Shown: positions 27,282 through 37,455, numbered from the stretch's first letter. The stretch is 64,000 bases of DNA from Methyloversatilis sp. (GCA_017984755.1 JAGNYW010000005.1:1-64000), one strand, 5' to 3'. Numbers and translations are program-made. The notes: generated by a model from the letters alone, not told the origin.

Positions 27282-30200
27282 ATGAACGCTGTCCGTTCGT
27301 CCTACCTGTGCGGGATGCGAAAGCTTTTCGCAGGCCTTTTTTCGGTGCTGCTTGCTGCCTCGCCGGCACAGGCCACGACGCCGATTTCGGATAACCCACT
27401 GATCCTGAACGTGACCGCTGCGCCGAACGTGCTGATGGTTCTGGACAACTCCGGGTCGATGCTCTGGGAAGCCTTGCCGGATGCGTTCATTTCGCTTTGG
27501 GACTTCGAGCTTTCTGTCGTTGCCGGTACGCTGCTGGGCGCCTACGTACCCGACTACGACGATCTGAACATCCTCAACGTCGCGATGCGGACCAGTCAGA
27601 TCAACAAGGTGTTCTACAACCCGAACGTGACCTATCGCCGCTGGACGCTTCAGGACGGCACGCTGTACGCCAATTCCGACCCGACGAACGCGAAGCGGAC
27701 GCCCACGGCGACCTCGGGCATCGACCTCACCGCCGAACAATCCGGAACGTTCCGCTGGGTCAGGAACATCACGGCGACGACCTTCGCGTTCAACAAGACA
27801 CTGGTGCCGCGTTCTCCATCCTGCAAGGACCCGGACACCGGTGAGGACTTGCTGACCTGCACGAAAACCTTCTGGCCGATGACCTACTACGTCTACAAGG
27901 GAACCGGGTCAAGTCTGGAGCGGCAGAATTACTATCGCTACCAGATCCGCGGCAGCGTTGCCGACCGGCTCGACCTCGACTCCGGACAACTGGACGCGAT
28001 CACCACCTTCACCTGGGCCGATGGCATCACACGCACGATCGACGAGGAAAAGCAGAACTTCGCGAACTGGTACACCTTCAGCAAGAGCCGCCGCGACGCA
28101 GCGAAAAACGGCGTGAGCGCGGCCTTTTCCACGCTCGGCGACAACTACCGGATCGGTTTCCGTCCGATGAACGGCACCACAGGGAAACTCGATATTCCGC
28201 TGACAGGCAATTTTTCCGGTACCAACCGGGAAACCTGGTTCACCAACATGCTTGCGTCGTCGGGCAGCGGCAGCACGCCGCTGCGTGTTGCGCTGACGCA
28301 GGCCGGCGAGTACTACCGCACCACAACCGGCGATGCAGACCCCTGGGGCCCTGAGGAACCGGACGGTCTGCTCGGGTGCCGTCAGAGTTTCACCATCCTG
28401 ACGACCGACGGCTACTACAACGACGCGAGCAGTTCGGTCACCGCCATCAACGGCTCGATCGGCAACGCAGACGGCGACAAGGGCGCACCCTACGCCGACT
28501 CCCGTTCACTCACGCTCGCAGACATCGCGATGTACTACTACGCGAACGACCTGCGCAGCGACATTCCCAACAAGGTGCCCAGCAGCGATGACGATACGGC
28601 TGACTGGCAGCACATGGTCACTTTCGGCGTTGCGCTGGGGCTGCAGGGATCGCTCGATCCGGATGTCGATCTGCCACGACTCAAATCTGGAGAAATTTCC
28701 TGGCCGAGCACCAGTACGGACAGCGGCAAGCTCGATGATCTGTGGCACGCCACGGTCAACGGGCGCGGCAAGTTCGTCAGTGCAGCGACGCCGGAGGAAT
28801 TCGCAGCGGGTCTGAAGTCGGCGCTCGACACCATCGTGCAGCGCACGGCGTCTTCCTCGAACCTGGGCGTGTCATCGACGGAGTTGCGCGAAGGCAGCAA
28901 GGTATTCCAGGCGCGTTTCACCAGTGAGATATGGACCGGCGATGTCTGGGCCTACACGGTCGGTACAGGGGGCTTGTCGACAACGGCGACATGGAAGGCC
29001 TCGGAACAGGTTCCCGCTCCCGCCAGTCGCAGCATCTACACGCGCAACGGAACGACCGGCGTCACCTTCCTCTGGGACAGCCTCAGTACCGCACAGAAGG
29101 CCTTGCTAGACGACGACAGCAACGTGCTCGATTATCTGCGCGGCGTGCGTACCGGCGAAGTGAGCTCGGGCGGACTGTTCCGCAATCGTCTGTCGGTTCT
29201 GGGTGACATCGTTCATTCATCACCGGTTTTCGTCGGCGCCCCGGAAAATTTTTCCTACGAGCGATTCGCCTGGGCAGGTGCGTCGACCTATCAGAGTTTT
29301 CGCAACTCGCTGCTCGGTGACCCGGAAGCCGATCCCCCAGTGTCGGCGCGGCGAGAAATGATGTACGTAGGCGCCAACGACGGCATGCTGCACGCCTTCG
29401 ATGCCGGCACCGGCGCGGAGCGCTTCGCCTATGTGCCCAGTGCAGCACTGTCCGCAATGAATCAACTGGCGTCACCCAATTATTCGCACCGCTTCATCGT
29501 CGACGGTTCGCTGCGCGTTGCCGACGTCTATGACGACGCGGGCGGCAGCGGCAGCTGGCGCAGCGTGCTGGTCGGCTCGCAGGGGCGCGGCGGCCGGCAG
29601 GTTTTCGGGCTGGACATCACGGATCCGGATGCTTTCGGCACCAGCAAGGTACTTTGGGAATTCACCGACTCGGATCTCGGCAAGTTCATCGGCAAGCCGG
29701 TATTCACGCGTCTCAACACGGGGCGGTGGGCGGTTCTGCTTGGTAACGGTTACAACAGCGACCAGTACCGCGGCTTCCTTTTCGTGATCGATGCCCTGAC
29801 CGGCGCGCTGATCCGCAAGATCGATACCGGCCCGTGTCCGACTGCGGACGACCCGTGCGTCAGCAACGGCCTGGCCGACATCACGCCGTGGGATGACGAT
29901 GGCGATGGCAACGTCGATTACGCCTATGCCGGTGACTTGCGCGGCAATGTGTGGCGCTTTGACATCGGCTCGGCGACCGCGAGCGAATGGAAGGTGTCGT
30001 TCGGCACCACCGACTCGCCGCTGCCGCTCTATCGTGCGCGGGATGCATCGGGCAAGCCGCAGCCGATCACGTCGAACGTCGAGGTGCTGCTCAATCCCGC
30101 GGATGGCGTACGCTGGGTCAGCTTCGGCACGGGCAAGTTCCTGGCCGGCTCGGATCGCGCCGATCTGTCCGTGCAAACCTGGTACGGGCTGTACGACAAC

Positions 30201-30929
30201 TACCTGAGCGGCGCGACGACGTCACCGGTCACCGGGCGCACCAACATGGCACAGCGCGTCGTTCTGTTCGAGACGGCCACCTATCTGGAAGGCACCACGA
30301 ACGTGAATCCCGACCGGGTCCGAGCCATCTCGGCACCGGGCGATGAGACCGGCGGTGACGCGATGACCGATGCCGACGGCAATTACACGAAGAAGGGTTG
30401 GTATCTCGATCTGCTGCCGCCATCCGGCACGGCGCAGGGCGAACGGATGTTCTACGGCACGCAGGTGTTCAGTACTGCCTTGTTCGCCACCACCGCGATT
30501 CCGGCTGACGATCCCTGCAGTCCGGGCGGCAATGGCTGGCTTCTGAGCATCGATCCCTTCACCGGTGGCCGGTTGAACGCGAAGATATTCCTGAACCGCG
30601 ATCCGATCGCCGTCAGCAACGCAGATGGATCGACCACCAATTACAACGTCAGCGGCATCGGCTTGACCTCGATACCCTCGAGCCCGATCCTCGTGCGCAG
30701 CGATGCATCATCGGGGTCCGGCACCAGCGGCAGCTCCGGCGGCACCACGGGTGGCGAGGCGGGTGAAGACGGCGAAGGCGGGACGGACACCGGCACGACG
30801 ACGGGCGGCAACACTGCAGGCAGCACCGACGTGCTGGTGAATACGTCCGATCTGGGCATACTGCGCGAGCGTCTGAACCTGCCGGACCGCTTCGGCCGGA
30901 TGTCATGGCGCGAACTGATCAACGACTGA
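27282..30929 (+). CDS. pilY1: Pilus tip adhesin PilY1 (set 1)
   Basis: A 1215-residue exported PilY1. Signal peptide (KLFAGLFSVLLAASPAQA), then a von Willebrand A-like part with the MIDAS motif DNSGSM near 50, and the C-terminal PilY1 beta-propeller (about 620-1060), including a calcium-type loop DDDGDGNVDYAYAGD before LRGNVWRFD. Between propeller and end lies a Ser/Gly/Thr/Glu-rich linker (about 1145-1180), absent from the second PilY1. The end MSWRELIND is shared in type with set 2 (VSWKEIVGD). AGGAG precedes ATG 27282. PilY1 mediates adhesion, Ca-controlled retraction and surface sensing in Pseudomonas. Confidence 0.92.
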   Translation: MNAVRSSYLCGMRKLFAGLFSVLLAASPAQATTPISDNPLILNVTAAPNVLMVLDNSGSMLWEALPDAFISLWDFELSVVAGTLLGAYVPDYDDLNILNVAMRTSQINKVFYNPNVTYRRWTLQDGTLYANSDPTNAKRTPTATSGIDLTAEQSGTFRWVRNITATTFAFNKTLVPRSPSCKDPDTGEDLLTCTKTFWPMTYYVYKGTGSSLERQNYYRYQIRGSVADRLDLDSGQLDAITTFTWADGITRTIDEEKQNFANWYTFSKSRRDAAKNGVSAAFSTLGDNYRIGFRPMNGTTGKLDIPLTGNFSGTNRETWFTNMLASSGSGSTPLRVALTQAGEYYRTTTGDADPWGPEEPDGLLGCRQSFTILTTDGYYNDASSSVTAINGSIGNADGDKGAPYADSRSLTLADIAMYYYANDLRSDIPNKVPSSDDDTADWQHMVTFGVALGLQGSLDPDVDLPRLKSGEISWPSTSTDSGKLDDLWHATVNGRGKFVSAATPEEFAAGLKSALDTIVQRTASSSNLGVSSTELREGSKVFQARFTSEIWTGDVWAYTVGTGGLSTTATWKASEQVPAPASRSIYTRNGTTGVTFLWDSLSTAQKALLDDDSNVLDYLRGVRTGEVSSGGLFRNRLSVLGDIVHSSPVFVGAPENFSYERFAWAGASTYQSFRNSLLGDPEADPPVSARREMMYVGANDGMLHAFDAGTGAERFAYVPSAALSAMNQLASPNYSHRFIVDGSLRVADVYDDAGGSGSWRSVLVGSQGRGGRQVFGLDITDPDAFGTSKVLWEFTDSDLGKFIGKPVFTRLNTGRWAVLLGNGYNSDQYRGFLFVIDALTGALIRKIDTGPCPTADDPCVSNGLADITPWDDDGDGNVDYAYAGDLRGNVWRFDIGSATASEWKVSFGTTDSPLPLYRARDASGKPQPITSNVEVLLNPADGVRWVSFGTGKFLAGSDRADLSVQTWYGLYDNYLSGATTSPVTGRTNMAQRVVLFETATYLEGTTNVNPDRVRAISAPGDETGGDAMTDADGNYTKKGWYLDLLPPSGTAQGERMFYGTQVFSTALFATTAIPADDPCSPGGNGWLLSIDPFTGGRLNAKIFLNRDPIAVSNADGSTTNYNVSGIGLTSIPSSPILVRSDASSGSGTSGSSGGTTGGEAGEDGEGGTDTGTTTGGNTAGSTDVLVNTSDLGILRERLNLPDRFGRMSWRELIND

Positions 30930-30944
30930 CCTGGGCAGAACAAC

Positions 30945-31394
30945 GTGAACCTGAATATCGACCATGCCAGACAGCGGGGCTTCACGCTGATCGAACTGAT
31001 GATCGTGGTCGCGATCATCGGCGTCCTTTCCGCCATCGTGTATCCGAACTACACGCAATACGTCATCGACAGCCGCCGTGCGACCGCGGCTGCCTGCCTG
31101 ACCGAGCAGTCGCAGTTGCTGGAGCGCTACTACACGACCAATCTGACCTACGTCGGCGCGACCCTGCCTGCCACCCAGCAGTGCCGCACCGACCTGACAG
31201 GCTTCTATCAGTTCGGCGTGGTCCTCAGTGCAACAACGCCGCGCCAGTACGACATCAGTGCCGCACCGATCAACGGTCAGCTGGATAACGACGGCAAATG
31301 CGGCTGCGCGCTGACGCTCGACGAAACCGGTGCCAAGGGATCCTCGGGCTCGAACAGCGCCTGTGCCACCCGCGTCGCAGCCTGCTGGCGCTGA
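30945..31394 (+). CDS. pilE: PilE-like type IV pilin
   Basis: A 149-residue pilin. RGFTLIELMIVVAIIGVLSAIVYPNYTQYV is a canonical class IVa N-terminus, cut at G/F with Glu5. YTQYVIDSRRATAAACLTEQSQLLERYYTTN and four later cysteines fit the minor pilin PilE of the pilY1-pilE group, rather than the major pilin. Start GTG 30945, 15 bases after pilY1, with no strong ribosome site. It closes set 1; set 2 has no equivalent. Confidence 0.88.
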   Translation: MNLNIDHARQRGFTLIELMIVVAIIGVLSAIVYPNYTQYVIDSRRATAAACLTEQSQLLERYYTTNLTYVGATLPATQQCRTDLTGFYQFGVVLSATTPRQYDISAAPINGQLDNDGKCGCALTLDETGAKGSSGSNSACATRVAACWR

Positions 31395-31460
31395 CGCGAC
31401 ACAGATGTTTTCAGGGAGCGTGCAGGGCGCACTCAAGCTTGCAGGACGTGTGCCGTAACA

Positions 31461-31478
31461 GATGGAACGTTTTCCATC
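31461..31478 (+). promoter_or_regulatory. Hairpin directly before the second fimT start
   Basis: GATGGAA, a CGTT loop, then TTCCATC, ending one base before ATG 31479. The only purine-rich stretch that could bind ribosomes (GATGGAA) is inside the stem. The RNA hairpin could limit translation of set 2. The gap 31395-31478 is the only non-coding interval between the two pilin sets. Confidence 0.4.
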
Positions 31479-32111
31479 ATGCACGCACCGATGCAACACC
31501 CACCGGGACAGACCGGCTTCACCCTGATCGAGTTGATGATCACCATCGCCATCCTGGCGGTGGTGACTGCCATGGCGGTGCCGTCATTCCACAGTCTTGT
31601 CAGCATGAACCGGCTTGCCGCCGAGGCGAACGAATACATCGCAGGCCTCAACACCGCCCGAACGGAAGCCGTCCGCAGCAATCTGCGCAGCATCCTCTGC
31701 CGGGTATCGATTGACGACGGACAGGTCGATGCAGCCGAGGGGTGCGTGACGGACGACGGCAACTGGGCCGGCTGGATGGTGTTCATAGATGCCGATGGCA
31801 GCGGTGATTACAACCCGAATGCGGCGTCCAATCCCGGCGAAGTGGTCGTCCGCACCCATGTGTTCCAGGGCAGCATGCTTCGCGTTCTCGGCAGCGAAGC
31901 ACTGGTCGACGCGGGAAACCGAATCGTCTTCCGCCCGGATGGTCTGGCTCGTCCGCCCGGACAGACCTTGCTTCAGACGGTCACGCTGCGCATGTGCGAA
32001 CTGTCGGACACGATGAACGAGAACACGCGTGACGTGCGTCTGGGCGGCGGAAGCCGCATCGGCGTCACGCGCGGTGGCTCCAGTGCCTGCGATGCGCCGG
32101 AGGACAGCTGA
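31479..32111 (+). CDS. fimT: Minor pilin FimT/FimU-like (set 2)
   Basis: A 210-residue GspH/FimT-class minor pilin paralogous to the one at 24498. Leader ends QTG before FTLIELMITIAILAVVTAMAVPSF. Shared blocks with set 1: RLAAEANEYIAGLNTARTEAVR, WAGWMVFIDADGSGDYN, NRIVFRPDGLAR, and a closing SRIGVTRGGSSAC matching SRMSVSRSTDSAC. ATG 31479 lies at the foot of a hairpin. The stop overlaps pilV by one base. Confidence 0.87.
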   Translation: MHAPMQHPPGQTGFTLIELMITIAILAVVTAMAVPSFHSLVSMNRLAAEANEYIAGLNTARTEAVRSNLRSILCRVSIDDGQVDAAEGCVTDDGNWAGWMVFIDADGSGDYNPNAASNPGEVVVRTHVFQGSMLRVLGSEALVDAGNRIVFRPDGLARPPGQTLLQTVTLRMCELSDTMNENTRDVRLGGGSRIGVTRGGSSACDAPEDS

Positions 32112-32551
32112 TGAAGGCACAGTCCGGTGTTTCGCTCATTGAGGTTGCGGTTGCGCTGTTCGTGCTGTCGGTCGGCATGCTCGGCATGGCGGCGCTGCAG
32201 GTCGCGTCGCTCAGATCCAACCAGAGTTCGTACGAACGCAGCGCTGCCGTGCTGTCGGCCTACACGATGATCGATCGGCTGCGTGCCGATGTGGCGGCTG
32301 CGCAGGCCGGCAGCTATAACCTCGCGCTCGTGGCGGATGCCTGCACGGCACCGTCCGGCACGGATTTTCCCGATGTTCAACTGGCCGCCTGGCTGACCGA
32401 TCTCAGAGCGAGTATGGGTTCGTCCGCGTGCGGCGGTGTTGCCTGCACCGGCGGCAACGCAGGAACCTGCATGATTACCGTGCGCTGGGACGACAGCCGG
32501 GCCGCCGGCGGGTCGGCCAGCCAGTTGTTCCGGATCGAGGCACGGCTGTGA
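32111..32551 (+). CDS. pilV: Minor pilin PilV (set 2)
   Basis: A 146-residue PilV paralogue. Very short leader MKAQSG before VSLIEVAVALFVLSVGMLGMAALQ. The end CMITVRWDDSRAAGGSAS matches the set 1 copy (CRISVRWDDSRAQTGSAS), and the cysteine pattern CGGVACTGG is shared (CGAINCTG). It overlaps pilW by four bases with GTGA. Confidence 0.88.
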   Translation: MKAQSGVSLIEVAVALFVLSVGMLGMAALQVASLRSNQSSYERSAAVLSAYTMIDRLRADVAAAQAGSYNLALVADACTAPSGTDFPDVQLAAWLTDLRASMGSSACGGVACTGGNAGTCMITVRWDDSRAAGGSASQLFRIEARL

Positions 32552-33543
32552 CCGACGCGAAACGGCAGGCGGGGCGGACCCTGATCGAACTGATGATCGC
32601 ATTGGCAATCGGCTTGTTCATCACCGGTACGGCGATCGGTCTGGTGCTGTCCAACCGCCTGACCTATGCCACCACCGAAGGACTGTCACGCGTGCAGGAA
32701 GCGGCGCGCACCGGCTTCGAATTGCTGGCGCGCGATATCCGCGACGCCGGCCTCAACACCTGCGGCGGCGCATTGCAGTTCGTGAATGTGCTGAACAATC
32801 CGGCGTCGCTGTGGTGGACGCAATGGAATGGCGGCCTGCGCGGTTACGGAACAACGGAAGCCTTCGCCGGCGCACCTTTCGGCACGGCGGCGGGCCAGCG
32901 TGTCAGCGGCACCTCGGCGCTGCAGATCATGCGCAGCGGCAGCCAGCCGCAGACGGTGGCGGCGCACGACACGGCTACGCAGACGCTGACGCTCAGTCCG
33001 GCCAATCGGTCGCTGGCGGCGGGTGACCTGGCCATCGTCTGCAATTTCAGCCAGGCGAGCCTGTTTCAGGTGACCGCCGCCGACAGCGCATCCGTCGAGC
33101 ACGGCAACGAAGGCACGCCCGGCAATTGCTCGCGCGGCCTCGGGTTCGCCAACCCGCCCGATTGCAGCGCGAGCGGTCAGACCTACATGTTCGAAGCCAA
33201 TTCGGCGGTGATGCGGCTTGAGTCGCTGGCCTGGTATGTAGGCAACAACGGCCGCACGACCACGGCGAATCGCTCCCTTTACCGCGTGTCGCCCCGGAAC
33301 AGCGCCGGTACGCTCTCGCTTGTTGCAGAAGAGGTGATCGATGGCGTCGTCGACCTGCAGATCGACTATCTGATCGAAGGCACCTCGGCTTACGTTGCTG
33401 CGGGCAGTGTGACGGACTGGAATGCGGTGTTCGGCGTACGGCTGCAGGTTGTGATCGAAGAACCTGACAAGCCTTCGACGGCTGCTGACCGTGTGCGTCG
33501 CACCGTGACCCATGTCGTCATGCTCCGGAACCGCCTGTCATGA
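32548..33543 (+). CDS. pilW: Minor pilin PilW (set 2)
   Basis: A 331-residue PilW paralogue starting at GTG 32548 inside the pilV stop. Leader ends AG before RTLIELMIALAIGLFITGTAIGLVLSN. SLWWTQWNGGLRGYG, GDLAIVCNFSQASLFQV, MRLESLAWYVGNNGRT and VVMLRNRLS correspond to the set 1 protein throughout, so the two sets come from one duplication or from related donors. Confidence 0.88.
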   Translation: MTDAKRQAGRTLIELMIALAIGLFITGTAIGLVLSNRLTYATTEGLSRVQEAARTGFELLARDIRDAGLNTCGGALQFVNVLNNPASLWWTQWNGGLRGYGTTEAFAGAPFGTAAGQRVSGTSALQIMRSGSQPQTVAAHDTATQTLTLSPANRSLAAGDLAIVCNFSQASLFQVTAADSASVEHGNEGTPGNCSRGLGFANPPDCSASGQTYMFEANSAVMRLESLAWYVGNNGRTTTANRSLYRVSPRNSAGTLSLVAEEVIDGVVDLQIDYLIEGTSAYVAAGSVTDWNAVFGVRLQVVIEEPDKPSTAADRVRRTVTHVVMLRNRLS

Positions 33544-34079
33544 AACGCCGTGCGCCAGCCGGCCAGCGCGGCGTGACCCTTGTCGTGGCGCTGATGCTGC
33601 TGCTCGCGGTGACATTGCTCGGGCTTGCCAGCATGCGCAGTACCGGCATGCAGGAACGCATGAGCGCCAATCTGTACGATCGCGCGATCGCCTTCCAGGC
33701 GGCTGAATCCTCGCTGCGGGAAGCCGAAACCCTGCTGGCGGCCGGTACGCTGGGGCCGTTCGACGGATCGGTCGCCGGGCTGTATGGCAAGCCAGCACCG
33801 GGTGGCACCGGCTACCACAACCGCTGGGAGGACACTTCCGCCGTCTGGGCGAGCGCGAGCGGCTGGTGGGAAGCGGCCGATGCCGATACCCGGGCCAAGG
33901 CTGCGGGTGTGCCGCAGTACATCATCGAAGACCTGGGCCTGTGGCCGACGACGCCTGACTGCGACACCGTCACCACGATCGCTCCGGACTGCCTGAAGCC
34001 ACGCTATCGAATCACTGCACGCAGCGCGCCGGCCGTCGGCCGGCCGGCTGTGGTGCTGCAGACCACCTACCGACCATGA
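33540..34079 (+). CDS. pilX: Minor pilin PilX (set 2)
   Basis: A 179-residue PilX paralogue. GQRGVTLVVALMLLLAVTLLGLASMRSTGMQERM and LYDRAIAFQAAESSLREAE match set 1; the ending RYRITARSAPAVGRPAVVLQTTYRP is nearly identical. It overlaps pilW (ATGA) and pilY1 (ATGA), so set 2 has tighter coupling than set 1, where 21 bases precede pilY1. Confidence 0.87.
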   Translation: MKRRAPAGQRGVTLVVALMLLLAVTLLGLASMRSTGMQERMSANLYDRAIAFQAAESSLREAETLLAAGTLGPFDGSVAGLYGKPAPGGTGYHNRWEDTSAVWASASGWWEAADADTRAKAAGVPQYIIEDLGLWPTTPDCDTVTTIAPDCLKPRYRITARSAPAVGRPAVVLQTTYRP

Positions 34080-37000
34080 AAACGATATTCCGAGGCCTGA
34101 TGCACGTGCTGGCGTGCGCGCTGTTCTTGATAGCGCCGGGTCGCGCGGCCGTCGATATTTCAGAATCGCCGCTGATGGTGGGCAGTGCCGTCGCGCCGAA
34201 CCTGATGTTCCTGCTCGACGATTCGGGTTCGATGCAGTGGGAAGTGATGCCGGACGACAAGATGTACTTTTCGACCTACCTCTTTCCGGTGCCGGCGCTC
34301 GTCTATGGCGGAGGCACCTACACCTCGCAGGTACCTAACTTCGACGACAACAACATCCACAATTTCTTCGGTCGGTCGCCTGACAACAATGCGGTCTTCT
34401 ACAACCCGCAATCGACCTATCGCCCGTGGTTGCGCCATACCGGTGCGTCTTTCGGCAATGTCGATCCCACGGCAGCGCCCTACAACCCGGCCGAACCCGC
34501 GCGCGGAACGATGGATCTGACGGCGCAGCAGACGCAGTCGGCCTTCTGGTTCACCAACAGAACGAACACCAACCAGAACTCGGCGTCCTATGCCTGCGGG
34601 CCGCCGTGCAACCAGAACTTCAGGCCGATCACCTTCTTCATCTATCGGGGCACCGGCTCCCGCGTGGTGGCCGGCAACTACACGAAGTATCAGATACGCG
34701 GCACACGCGCCTACCGGCGCGACCCGATCACCGCGGCCGAGGTCGAAATCACGTCATTCACCTGGCCCAACGGCACGACACGCACGGTGGCGGAAGAAAC
34801 GCAGAACTTCGCCAACTGGTTCAGTTACTACCGCAGCCGTATCTTGACTGCGCGCGCCGGTGCATCGATCGCTTTCGGTCAGCTCGGTGAAAACTATCGG
34901 GTCGGCTTCCGTACCATCAACGGCGCCGGTGAATACCTGATTCCGGTGAGTGGCGTCTTTTCCGGTACCAACCGCGAAACCTGGTTCGACCGGCTGCTGC
35001 TGACGGCGATCAGTCCTGCCGGCACGCCGCTGCGCACGTCGTTGAACTGGGCGGGCAACTATTACGAGAGCCGCACGGATGCGAACGATCCGTGGACGCA
35101 GACGGGCGTGACCAATGCGCTGGCGTGCCGGCAGTCCTTCACCATCCTGACGACCGACGGCTACTGGGGCGATGTATTCACGCTGCCGGCAGACACGAAT
35201 TCGGATGGCACCGAAGCGCGTCCGTTCCGCGATACGCACAGCAACACGCTGGCCGATGTCGCCATGTACTACTACAAGCGCGATCTGCGCAGCGGCATCA
35301 CCAACGAAGTGCCCACCAGCGCCCGCGACAGCGCGAACTGGCAGCACATGGTGACCTTCGGACTTTCGCTGGGCGTCACCGGCACGCTCGATCCCGCGAC
35401 CGCGCTGCCGGCGCTGACCGCGGGTACCCTGAACTGGCCGGACCCTGCCCTGACCAGCCCCGCCAAGCTCGACGACCTGTGGCACGCAACCGTCAACGGG
35501 CGAGGCGCCTTTGTCAATGCGTCTGACCCGCAGCAGTTCACCGACGGTCTGTCGTCGGTGCTCACCGACATCAGCGAGCGCGTTGCGTCGACCGGCAACA
35601 TCACTTCGACCAGTACCACCCTGAGCAGCAATACGCTGCTGTTCCAGTCGCGTTTTGTCGGCGGCAACTGGACCGGTGACCTGCTCGCCAGCAGCATCAC
35701 GACGGAAGGAACGATCTCGGCAACGCCGACCTGGAGAGCCTCGGAACATATACCGGCGCCTGCAAGCCGCAGCATCTACACATGGTCGGGTACCGCAGGC
35801 GTTGCCTTTCAGTGGGCCAACCTGAGCGCTGACCAGCGTACGACGCTCGGTAGTGAGGATGTATTGAATTACCTGCGCGGTGCGAGCACGCTCGAAGCAC
35901 GCAACGGGGGCACCTACCGGAACCGCACCAGCGTGCTCGGCGACATCGTGAATTCGCTCCCGGCCTACGTCGGGCCGGTCACCGATCTGCGTCTGGACCG
36001 TTTCGACTGGACCGGCGCGAGCACCTATCAGGCACATCGCACCGCGGTTTCCGGCCGCCGCGAAATGGTCTATGTCGCCGCCAATGACGGTCTGCTGCAT
36101 GCGTTCGATGCGCGGACAGGCGAAGAGCGCTTTGCCTATGCGCCGTCGGGCGCACTGGCCATGATGAAGACGCTGACCACCACCAACTACGCACACAAGT
36201 TCATGCACGACGGTTCGGCCGTGGTCACCGAGGTTTATTTCGGCGGCTCCTGGCGCACAGTGCTCATCGGTACCCAGGGCCGCGGCGGCAGGACGGTCTA
36301 TGCACTCGACGTCACCAACCCCGACGCCTTTGCAGCGAACAAGGTGCTCTGGGAATACAGCCACGCCGAACTGGGGCAGACCATCGGCAATCCGGTGGTG
36401 GCGCGCATGAACGACGGCAGCTGGGGCGTGGTACTCGGCAATGGCTACAACAGCAGCAACGAGCGTTCGGTGCTGTTCGTGCTCAACATTGCCAACGGCG
36501 CGCTGCTGCAGCGCATCGACACCCGGAGCGGATCGTCCACCTCGCCCAACGGGCTTGCCGCCGCAGAAGGTGTCGACGTGGATCGCGACGGAGATGTCGA
36601 TTATTTCTATGCCGGCGATTTGCTCGGCAACGTGTGGAAGTTCGACTTGACGGACAGTGCGCCGGCCCAGTGGCGCAGCGCATTCGGCACCACGACCGCA
36701 CCGCTGCCGCTTTTCGCGGCGCGCAGCGCAAGCAGCGCCGTGCAGCCGATCACCGGCGGTATCAGCATCGGTTTCAATCCGGCCGATCGCAAGCTCTGGG
36801 TGTTCTTCGGAACGGGGCGTTATCTGGCGACCGCCGATCTGTCCAATACGGCCACCCAGACCTGGTATGGCCTGATCGACAGCGGTACGACCATTACCGG
36901 CCGCAGCAGCCTTGCACGGCGTCTCATCCTGCAGGAAGGCGCGACGGGAGAGGGGGATAACTACCGCGTGACCTCCAAGCCAGGCGATGCCACCGGCGGC

Positions 37001-37453
37001 ACCTCGATGTCGACAAAACGGGGCTGGTATCTGGACCTGACGTCACCGACCGCAGGGGCCGAAGGCGAGCGCATCGTCAATGCGCCCGTCCTCGGCGTGA
37101 CCACGCTGTTCATCAACACATTGATTCCAAGCAGCAATCCATGCGAACCGGGGGGCCGCGGCTGGGTGATGGGTGTAAATCCATTCACCGGCGGACGACA
37201 GGACTTCGACGTATTTGACTTCAACCGGGATGGCGTCGTGGATGCCGGCGATCAGGTCACCCAGTCCAATGCAGACGGCACCAGCCGTCGCGTCGTGGGT
37301 AGCGGTTACAGTACGGACAGCCTGCCGGGCAGCCCGCTGCAACTCGGCAAGCAGCAGGTCGTGGGCGGATCGGACGGCACGGCACAGTCGCGTGCGGTGT
37401 TCAACGGAGCGCGACCGGGTCGCGTGTCGTGGAAGGAAATAGTCGGAGATTGA
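34076..37453 (+). CDS. pilY1: Pilus tip adhesin PilY1 (set 2)
   Basis: A 1125-residue PilY1 paralogue with signal peptide (HVLACALFLIAPGRAA), vWA-like region with MIDAS motif DDSGSM, and the beta-propeller with calcium loop DVDRDGDVDYFYAGD before LLGNVWKFD. A further EF-hand/dockerin-like loop DFNRDGVVDAGDQ lies near 1045 and is missing from set 1. It lacks the Ser/Gly/Thr linker of set 1. About 90 residues shorter than set 1. Having two PilY1 proteins suggests alternative tip complexes (inference). Confidence 0.92.
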   Translation: MKTIFRGLMHVLACALFLIAPGRAAVDISESPLMVGSAVAPNLMFLLDDSGSMQWEVMPDDKMYFSTYLFPVPALVYGGGTYTSQVPNFDDNNIHNFFGRSPDNNAVFYNPQSTYRPWLRHTGASFGNVDPTAAPYNPAEPARGTMDLTAQQTQSAFWFTNRTNTNQNSASYACGPPCNQNFRPITFFIYRGTGSRVVAGNYTKYQIRGTRAYRRDPITAAEVEITSFTWPNGTTRTVAEETQNFANWFSYYRSRILTARAGASIAFGQLGENYRVGFRTINGAGEYLIPVSGVFSGTNRETWFDRLLLTAISPAGTPLRTSLNWAGNYYESRTDANDPWTQTGVTNALACRQSFTILTTDGYWGDVFTLPADTNSDGTEARPFRDTHSNTLADVAMYYYKRDLRSGITNEVPTSARDSANWQHMVTFGLSLGVTGTLDPATALPALTAGTLNWPDPALTSPAKLDDLWHATVNGRGAFVNASDPQQFTDGLSSVLTDISERVASTGNITSTSTTLSSNTLLFQSRFVGGNWTGDLLASSITTEGTISATPTWRASEHIPAPASRSIYTWSGTAGVAFQWANLSADQRTTLGSEDVLNYLRGASTLEARNGGTYRNRTSVLGDIVNSLPAYVGPVTDLRLDRFDWTGASTYQAHRTAVSGRREMVYVAANDGLLHAFDARTGEERFAYAPSGALAMMKTLTTTNYAHKFMHDGSAVVTEVYFGGSWRTVLIGTQGRGGRTVYALDVTNPDAFAANKVLWEYSHAELGQTIGNPVVARMNDGSWGVVLGNGYNSSNERSVLFVLNIANGALLQRIDTRSGSSTSPNGLAAAEGVDVDRDGDVDYFYAGDLLGNVWKFDLTDSAPAQWRSAFGTTTAPLPLFAARSASSAVQPITGGISIGFNPADRKLWVFFGTGRYLATADLSNTATQTWYGLIDSGTTITGRSSLARRLILQEGATGEGDNYRVTSKPGDATGGTSMSTKRGWYLDLTSPTAGAEGERIVNAPVLGVTTLFINTLIPSSNPCEPGGRGWVMGVNPFTGGRQDFDVFDFNRDGVVDAGDQVTQSNADGTSRRVVGSGYSTDSLPGSPLQLGKQQVVGGSDGTAQSRAVFNGARPGRVSWKEIVGD

Positions 37454-37455
37454 CG

